Shown here: positions 56,343 to 64,000 of the stretch, piece by piece
Numbering within the stretch: the stretch's first letter is position 1
Layout of the letters: each line of letters starts with the position of its first letter
Assembly: GCA_963922205.1 (NCBI GenBank)
Contig: CAWUHX010000348.1
Location: 62,001 to 126,000, forward strand
Direction of reading: 5' to 3'
DNA: 64,000 bases
Source of the DNA: Romanomermis culicivorax
Taxonomy: Eukaryota; Nematoda; Enoplea; Mermithida; Mermithidae
Program-made: the position numbers and the translations under genes
The notes under the pieces: model-generated
Told to the model about the DNA's origin: nothing
The model's database searches: none
What the model saw: the letters and a program-made list of their open reading frames with translations, nothing else

Positions 56343-57594
56343 TAGGGAAGAAAGATGGGTCGCTCAGGCCAGTTGTTGATTTCAGAAGCTTGAACGAGGT
56401 TACGAAAGATGATCCATATCCAATACCAAGAATGGATGATTATCTGGACTGCCTCGGGAGAGCAAAATTTTATATGACTCTTGACCTCAAGTCCAGTTAT
56501 TGGCAAGTGCCAATGGAATAAGGCAATAAAGAAAAGACTGCTTTCCTGTGCCAAGAAGGGATGTTTCAGTCAAAGTAAGGCCCTTTGGACTGAAAAATGC
56601 ACCAGCCGAGTTCCAGAAGATGATGGAAAGAATCCTACACCCTCATGTGTGGAAGATATGTCCAGTATATATAGATGATATCATAGTGTTCTTGAATATG
56701 TTCGAGGAACACAAAGAAAATTTAAAATTGGTCCTGGGTTCTCTGAGGCGAGCCCAGCTTACACTTAAACTGGAAAAATGTGAATTCCTACCAAAGAAGG
56801 TTCATTTTCTTGATCACATCTTGGATCGTAATGGAATTTTGCCCGATCCAAAAAAAGTGCAAGCTATAAAAGAGTTTGAATTCCCGGACTCGGTCAAGCA
56901 TATGCAAAGGTTTCTCGGAATGCTCCAATGGTGTAAAAAATTTATACCAAATTTGGCAAAGCATGCAGAGCCTTTGTATAAGCTGACGGCCAAGAAAAGA
57001 AATAAATGGCTCATCACAGAGGATCATTACAAAGCATTTAATGCTTTGAAAGAAGCACTGGTATCCGTTCCATTACTTAGGTATCCAGTAATGGATGGCT
57101 CAGCCCAATTCATTATGCCAACCGATGCCAGTGGAACATCATTAGGGGCTGTTCTATATCAGGAATCTGGAGATGATGAGTGGGTCATAGCATATAATAG
57201 CCGAGTGCTAAAAGAGGACGAGAAAAAGTGGTGCACTACCGAAAGGGAGTGCCTTGCGATTATCTAGGGCCCCAAGATCTATCAGCACTATTTATTAGGG
57301 CAGAATATATTGATTAAGACAGATCACAGACCACTGTTGTCAATGAAAGTCAATACAACAATAAATGACAAGTTGAAACAGGGGTATGTGATCATTAACC
57401 AATACAACCACAAGTTAGAATACCTGCCAGGTAGGCAGAATGCTATGGCTGACTTTCTCTCTAGAAAGGATGAGCCAGAGGATGTGGTGAAATCACCACC
57501 AAAGTGGGAGAGTATGTTCAAATCAGATGTTGTTTCTTCTGATGTCGAAGGAATAAAAGAACAAGAACAACAACAAATTTCCTTGGTGGCCTAG
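56318..57594 (+). pseudogene. RT and RNase H of element 2
   Basis: RT begins at the frameshift (KKDGSLRPVVDF), has TAA at 56519-56521 and a second frameshift near 56572, then FGLKNAP and the catalytic YIDD (about 56668-56679). RNase H shows TDASGTSLG, TERECLAI, a TAG at 57265-57267 replacing the next codon, TDHRPL, and ADFLSRKDE. It ends at TAG 57592-57594. Non-functional as it stands. Confidence 0.9.
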
Positions 57595-59298
57595 AGGAAC
57601 AACATCTCTGAGGAGAATAAATCCCACAAGGAGGAAGAGAAGGAAAAGGATGCTCGAATTAGTCTTGAGGACGAAAGAGAGTATTTTAAAGAAGTAGAAG
57701 CAGTGGTAACCTGAAGCAAAGCTTGTGTTTCCGAAAAGGTGGAGAAGGAAAATCATGAAACTGATAAATCTGTGATACCTAAAGAACAAGACAATGTGCA
57801 GTGGTTATACCCTGGAAAGGAAGAAGAATTTGATAAACCAGGAACATCAAGTGATAAAGAGATATCTATTGGCCTGATCCCAGATGACTTGATGAGCTAA
57901 CTGAAAAAAGCAGACGAAAGCTTAAAGCTAATCTGGGATAGATTAGGTGCAAATAGCACCACGAAGTATCACACTGGGTTCTACGAAGAAAATGGTGTAT
58001 TGTATAGGGAAACTGAGGCAGAAAGCGAAGACCAATTGGTCGTACCCGCAAACCTCAGGGACTCTGTACTGCATCAGCATCATGGTGCTGTAATAATGAC
58101 ACACCAGGGTTTCAAAAGAACTCTGAGTGTCATGAAAATGCATTATTGGTGGCCTGGCATGGAAAAAGATGTCAGGGAATGGATAAAATACTGCGTTGTC
58201 TGTCAAATGGCAACTGCAGGAAAGCCATCCATTCCTCCATTGATACCCATTGTGCCACAAGGTCCATTCGACATTGTATCCGTGGATATAGTAGGAATTT
58301 CGCCTTTGGGAGAAAGAATGCCTTATGTTATAGTTTTTCAGGACTATTTCACAAAATGGGTTGAAGCTGAAATGATCCCAGATCAATCAGCAAATTCAGT
58401 TGTGAATGCATTCTTAGAAGCTATAATATTTAGGCATGGAACACCAACGAAACTCTTGAGTGACAATGGATCTTGTTTTACTTCGGATTTAATGAAATCA
58501 GTTTGTGATTTATTAGAGTGTAAGAAGATCTTCACTACTGCTTACCACCCTCAGGGTAATGGTATGGTAGAGAGGTTCAACCAAACTCTAATAAAACAAC
58601 TGAGAAAAGTAGCTATCGGTGAACCCGATAGCTGGCCAAGATATCTCAAATCAGTGGTCTTTGCCTATAATGCTACCCCACACGCAGTGACAAAGGCCTC
58701 GCCATTTGCATTGTTACGGGGCCATGAGGCGAAGTTTGGGATGAATTTTTCAAAAGCCCTTAAAATAGTAATGCCCATGAATTATGATGCATATAAATTC
58801 ATCCTAACAGATCACTTAACCAGGCTTTATGGTATTATTGCCGAAAATATCCAGAAAGCAGTGGAAGCTAGCAAAAGATATTTCGACAAGAAAATTAAAA
58901 CCTCGGTTTTTAAAGAAAATGATTGGGTACTTCTTAAAGTTGATAAGCAAAAGAAACTAGGCTTAACTTGGGAAGGACCCTTCATTATAACTGATGTTTC
59001 CAGGTTAGAAGATAATGTCATAACAATTGCACGTTATGATAATCTTTTGCTACGGCAAAAGGTTTTAGCAAGTAGGCTGAAAATTTTTCGCTACGAGACT
59101 ACACGATGGCAGAACTACATAAAAAATCGATCAAATCGTCTTACTGTACCTTGGCAATTAGCGAAGAGTAGTGCGACACCTGATGTAGTTTCGTACCGGC
59201 AAAATCTGCCGATTTGCGTGTGTTTATTTTGTATATTCAATAAATATTTATTCCAATTGTGTTTTGTAATGGTTAATATCCATTTTAATATTTTTTGA
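57595..59298 (+). pseudogene. Integrase of element 2
   Basis: Same frame as RNase H. The first 300 bp are Glu/Lys-rich with TGA (57712) and TAA (57898). The rest is open and well preserved: HHCC zinc region (THQGFKRT ... CVVCQ), then D (SVDIVG), D (LSDNGS) and E (MVERFNQ) of the catalytic core with AYHPQGNG. It terminates at 59296-59298. Confidence 0.9.
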
Positions 59299-60391
59299 TA
59301 TGTAGGATTGTGTTTTAATGGAGCGGGGGAAAAGCTTTTAAAGCGAAAGACCCATTTTCGTAAATTTTTCATTTTACAACTTCGTGGTTAACAACTCCAA
59401 ATCATTCAAAATTTTCAAAAGTCGTGTCCCGCGTCTGCTCTTATTTTTTCAAATCTTTTTCGAAAACATTGTGAATGGAAGAACCCTCCCGTAAGGTAAT
59501 TTGCAGCCGCAAGGGAATAGACTGTAAATGTTTTATACATCTGTCTACTTTTCACAGCTGCAAATCCGGTTTAAAAAATTTTTAAAATTATTTCGGTGCG
59601 AAGAATCGGGCCCAAAAAAAAATTTTTCAAATGGGTACGCCGAACGAGTGTACTCGGACATACAACGCCACGGACAATGAAGTCCAGTTTGGGGAGCCGC
59701 ACCTGGGGCAGAATAATCGATATTTTTTGGTCGAGGGTAAGCAACCATTTTTTATTTGTAAATAGTTAGGTTAGAAAATGAGCGGAGGTTACGCTCGTCA
59801 GGGGTGTTTTGTAAGACTGTTTCTGTGCCCTTTCTTGGACGAGCTACCAACTGGGAGTTGAGAATTGAACACAAAAAATTAGGTAGAAGGGGGTGGCAAG
59901 GGCAGAACCTAATTGATCCGAAAAAGACTTCGGACGAATTAGGTGATCCGATTAGGGGAGGTTTTTGTCATTCCCGCTCCCTCTGGTTTCCGCAAAGCAG
60001 CGAAGAAGGGGATTAGCAGAAATTGGTCGCGGAGATCAAAGTTGTGATCAATTGAGCTCATCGAGTAGCAAGAGTGTGTTGGGTTAGAGTGAAAAACACC
60101 TAATCTCACATATTTCTGTCTATCAATTTTGGTTTCTATAAAGGGACACCCAACGGCCAGAAAGGCTAAAATATCAAGTTCCCGCTCCAAAATTTCAAAA
60201 GTTCAAAAGTTAAAGGGTGTTCTGCACAAAGGTGCTAGAGTTTTCCCCAAAGGTTAAAGGAGTAGTAGTGGGTAAAATTACCCAAAGAGTTCAAAAAGGG
60301 TCACAAAAATGCACATAAAGGGTTAGTAGAGTATTTCTGCATAAAAATTTAAATCTCTCCTGGATTTTTAGACCACAACATCCATCAGGCA
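59299..60391 (+). other. Spacer between integrase and ORF3, with splice acceptor
   Basis: About 1.1 kb, no gene. It ends with 'cctggatttttag' (AG at 60370-60371), a good 3' splice site, then 20 nt to the ORF3 ATG at 60392. It parallels the acceptor of element 1 (5381-5382). Confidence 0.5.
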
Positions 60392-62757
60392 ATGCGGATA
60401 GCAGATTTAGAAAGGTGGTTTTTTGCCACTTTTGAGTTCTGGCCGACCAACCCTATCGAGCCGATAATTGTTCCCATGGGAAGTGTGGAAAGGGTGGTAA
60501 AACACCTCGAAAGCAGCACTTTCGGAGGCATGAACATTGTCGGCTTCGATGTAGAGAAGGTGAACCGTGAGGATGCTAGAAAGCTATTTAGGTGGGGGTC
60601 GATAACGAAAAAGGCAACCAGTTTGCCAGATTAGTTTCATTTGCCCACCTAAATGGTAAAACGTTCGTAATCGATTTAATGTTGCTGCAAGAGCAAGAGT
60701 GGAACATCTTGTTACACTTTTTACGCTCAGCGACGTTGTTAGTTGGTTACGCAGTTTTGGAGGACATAGTTTCAATTATCAATGTCCGTTGATGTGGAAA
60801 AAGCACCGATGGTCGCGACTTGTCTGATGCAATTAGATGTAGTATCAAGGATGGAAATCTCAGAAGATACTATGATCTAAGCGTCACGTCAAAGCAGATC
60901 ATGGGAAGCGAGATTACCAAATCCAGGAAAGCAGGTATCTGCCCTGAGACATTGAAATTGAAAGGCCTCTTTGCCGAAATGTATTTGGCTGATATCGGTC
61001 CTCACCAGACTGATTTCAGTCTTTTACGTAATAGGCAAAGTGTGGCCAAAGAAAGAGTCCCTGAAGAGATACTGCAGTACGCTGGTATGGATGCGTACTT
61101 TTCATTGGCAATTTTTATGGGGGCATTTCACTATGGGTACGTGATTGAGCTATGTGGGGGAGTTGCCAACTTTCCTCACAATATAGTCGATCCGTCCCAG
61201 ATTGAAATTCTTTCATATAAATTTTATCAGTTTTACTCATATATAGTTACGGACTATAAACTACGTAACTTTGTGGGTACACCTGATATTGTGGTTAGGC
61301 AGCCTGAGGCCACCCACCACATGATGCGCCAAGAAATGTACGCAAGATGGGCCACACAAGTGCAAGAAATAGGGCCTAATTTTCGTTGCCACCGGGACAT
61401 TTGCAATCCTAGGAAAGGGAAAGAAAATTTGCCGTGGCGGGGCATCTACCCAGGTGCTTACCGTCAGGGTAAAAAATTAAAGCCCAATTCCTATGATGAA
61501 GCAAGTGATCCGGATGACGACGAAATGATTAGGCCTGAACAGCGCTTGTCCGCCAAGGATAGGTTGCCCCTACAGTTAGTGGAGGAAATGGCGCAAGGGA
61601 AGCAGTATCATGAGCTTACACAGCCAGCATCCTTAGTGTGGTTCATTGACACAGCAAGAAAAGTTGTCAAACTACCCCAGGATCATCAAAAGCAAGCACT
61701 ACTAGATGCCCTAAAAAACCATCTGGTTCATGTGCCTATTGACATTGATCCTGGAGTGGGTTATTTTGACAAAGATCACTGGAAGCCTCAGCTGGCGGAG
61801 TATGCTAAGGCATTTGAGGAAAAGTGGTTCTCAGAACTGCAAGCCGCTTGTGCCTTAGTCCCGCTGGCCTTTCACCTGATCTGGCCCCATAGCAGAAAGG
61901 AACTGGACTTTGTAATGGCCGAAATGTTTAGTTACAGGTTCATTACATCGTTCAGCCCAGAGCTACAGGGCAAGATAAAGGAAATGGCTTGGCGATCAGA
62001 CGAAAGGTTGTCCCATTATCTTTTGTTGGCAAAGACTCTTCCAAACATAGAGTATGAGGTACCCCGAAAAGGTGCTGGAATATATGTTTGGATGAATCGA
62101 TTCGGATTTATGCCAATTCGATTAAGGTTATGGAAGAATGCAGATGTGTGCGCGCTGATCCCTGGCAGCCTTGACACAATAACTACAGACAGTAAGAGCT
62201 ATAGCTCAAATCCGTATTATTATGTTAGGTTCTACCATATCGAGCTAGCACAAAGGATACCTTCATTAAGATATGGGGTAACCTGGCAAACCAAAATCGA
62301 CAAGGTTGGAGACGTCTATGGGTCATTGGCGGAAAATAGGGAGTATACTATAGCCTTCCCTAAAAAGATCTTTGACTATAGACCTCTGGCCTCGGATTTA
62401 CCAGGAATTCAGCACACATATAGTTATAAAACAGGTGAAGGTACTGTCACCAAATTAGCTGGCAAGATTAGTCCCACCAAGACTGATAGTCTGAAAGGTG
62501 AGGACAAACAGCAAGCTGATGTAGGTGTAGTTGAATTTCCGATATTTTCAGGTCAGGAAGTCCAAACGTCGGAAAGCGAAATCTTCAGCGATGCAGTGGG
62601 ACTGCTGGCTGAAGATGAATGGCAAGAAGGACTTGATGATGAGGATGTGACTGAACTGTCGGACGAAGAGCAGCAGCAAGAGCAATTGGTTCAGGCAACG
62701 GAACTGATGCAAGCTCAAACTGCTCAGACGCAGTCCAAACTCGACAACCAGCGTTGA
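60392..62757 (+). pseudogene. ORF3 of element 2: DEDDy exonuclease-like protein
   Basis: Starts MRIADLERWF, similar to [11 protein letters not shown] of element 1. Motif I is GFDVE (Asp at 60548). A frameshift near 60592 follows, then 'FARLVSFAHL' and 'FVIDLM'. Motif II is VGYAVLEDI (Asp at 60763), TGA at 60790-60792, then CPETLKLKG as in element 1 (CPENKKLKG). Motif III is QYAGMDAY (Tyr 61078, Asp 61090). All four acidic residues and the Tyr are thus kept despite the breaks. The downstream region shares the [16 protein letters not shown] and NPYYY (about 62210) patterns with element 1, and ends in an acidic Gln-rich tail and TGA 62755-62757 in frame with ORF4. The shared module after the exonuclease is of unknown function. 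Confidence 0.8.
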
Positions 62758-62775
62758 TTAGAGGTTATTCTAAAG

Positions 62776-64000
62776 ATGGAAGAGGAGGGGAAGGAAAGAA
62801 TTCAACTCCAACATGAGTTAATGGAGGAAGAATTGGGGAAGAATGCGGCGATTTACAATGAAAAACTTCGTCAAATGGCAATTCAATTCGGACTCCAAAA
62901 GGACGATACCGCAGCGCCCGAAGTGGAAACAAAAGTAGTCGTATTAGAGCCACCATCGCCGATGAAGGTAGACGAGGATATAGCCTCCGATAAGCTCATT
63001 ATTGACGAAACGAAAGCGGAAACGCTCGACTCGGAGATGACGGAGAGCAAGGAGGTAATAGCGTTCTCTACTGATGGGCGTGTTCCAGGATTGTATTCAG
63101 CCAAAGTCGTTCAGAGTATGAGAGAAAAAGGGTGGAACGATGAGAAAATATTATTTATGGCTGAAAGGAAGAAGAAAATGAGAGTGAAGGAGAAGGAAAG
63201 GAGGAAGAAGGGTATCAAGGGAGCAAAAGCAGAAGAGAAAGAGGAGGACAGTAAGATGGCGACTTCGTCCGTCATATCGACCTCAACTTCTACGATTACC
63301 TCCACTGCTACCCCCACTTCTCAAATTACTTCTACTTCAACTGGAACACCGTCATTGGCTACATCTTGAGTAGCAACTCCAACATAAGATAGTACATCCA
63401 AAACTAGTCAAACTTCAGGCGCAATAGGCCTTGCGATGGGGAAACCGATGCCGAAAGGTCAGGCAAAACCCAGCAAGGACCAAAAACCAGGAGTGGCAGC
63501 TAGTCAAGTGCAAGTGGCTGGTCCTAGTAAAATTAAGCAGGCACAGGCTGCTCAGGCAACTGAAATGCCAGAAGTGACTGCAGAAAAATTCAAGGACAGT
63601 CTCTTGGACTTCTGGGATGTCTATCAACCAAAAGCCAGAGAATCTGGTCCAATATCATTTTTTACGAGTGCAGTGGCCAAGTATTTTGCTTTCGAGCAAT
63701 TTTAGTCAGAAAGAGTTTTCTTCATGGTAAATGATGCGGTTAGGGAAATCTACCGGGATTACGAACAACAGTTCAGAATCCAGGAAGCTTTTCTCTATGA
63801 TCGGACCAATTTACCTGAAGAACTCTGGGAAAGAGTCATGTATGACTTTCTCCCCAGGTGGCTCAAGACGGAGAGAGCACCTGATGCGTTTTCCTCGGTC
63901 AGGTATTTGGTTATGATGCTATTCCTCGTGTTGGAATGCGCCCCACTATCCCCGATGCATATTGGAAACATTTATGCCAGGGTGATGGTGGCGGCGAATA
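62776..64000 (+). pseudogene. ORF4 of element 2 (partial, runs off window)
   Basis: Same frame as ORF3. It has a Glu-rich coiled-coil-like start, then a Lys/Arg/Glu-rich block (about 63165-63245), Ser/Thr-rich repeats (63255-63366), TGA 63367, TAA 63385 and a Gln/Lys-rich linker. After TAG 63703-63705 it has a hydrophobic helical segment (about 63650-64000) resembling the C-terminal domain of element 1 ORF4 (pattern EELW...W...F versus EELT...W...Y). No known domain. Confidence 0.65.

Larger units (their letters stand above)
52180..64000 (+). mobile_element. Ty3/gypsy LTR retrotransposon, element 2 (5' part, decayed)
   Basis: Same architecture as element 1: leader, Gag with zinc knuckle, protease, RT, RNase H, integrase, about 1.1-kb spacer, exonuclease ORF3 and charged ORF4, still open at the window end. 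It is inserted in sense in a large intron of the adhesion gene. Frames are broken by frameshifts (about 52785, 56318, 56572, 60592) and by stops of all three kinds. The left edge is approximate because the second LTR is outside the window. Confidence 0.85.

Overview
This window is AT-rich DNA from an animal genome, almost certainly an invertebrate. It is not bacterial: genes are split by GT-AG introns, short inverted-repeat transposons are dense, and microsatellites are present. The only host gene I can support is a plus-strand L1CAM/neuroglian-type cell-adhesion gene. It has ten phase-consistent exons from 34.3 to 50.0 kb: a signal-peptide exon, a 42-nt microexon and exons for five immunoglobulin domains. 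It has no end inside the window. The neuroglian-like order and spacing fit an ecdysozoan-type invertebrate, but I cannot name the species.

The two ends are occupied by two related but clearly diverged Ty3/gypsy LTR retrotransposons. Element 1 (638-12880, minus strand) is complete: 582-bp LTRs, a 4-bp target duplication (ACAG), a candidate primer-binding site, a polypurine tract, gag-protease, RT-RNase H, integrase and then about 3.8 kb of extra coding sequence. Element 2 (about 52.2 kb to beyond 64 kb, plus strand) has the same order but is decayed by frameshifts and stops. Its 3' end is outside the window.

The main discovery is in the position where retroviruses carry env. Both elements encode a DEDDy-type 3'-5' exonuclease domain (RNase D/WRN fold) with every catalytic residue visible. 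It is followed by a conserved module of unknown function (PHSxxEL and NPYYY motifs), a charged low-complexity region and a C-terminal helical domain. In each element this forms essentially one long reading frame, and a good splice acceptor lies 17-20 nt upstream of the exonuclease ATG, which suggests an env-like spliced mRNA. In element 1 all four interruptions of otherwise open frames are TGA.

The middle (13-34 kb, and the introns of the adhesion gene) is a graveyard of small DNA transposons, several defined here by their ends and target duplications. These include hAT-type elements with 8-bp duplications (31388-31858, 33171-33627, 35799-36867, 24300-25327), PIF/Harbinger-type elements with TTA/TWA sites (29890-30041, 38084-39249) and a transposase relic (42.6-43.8 kb). 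There are also two copies of an element with arrays of a CTCACTTTGGCGCC motif at its ends and 9-bp duplications (23173-25410, 38043-40328). Nesting gives a relative order: hAT copy A was split by Ty3 element 1, and both 9-bp-TSD elements were later entered by other transposons. A GC-rich hairpin (CCGGCGCTTCGCGCCGG and variants) recurs throughout this AT-rich sequence.
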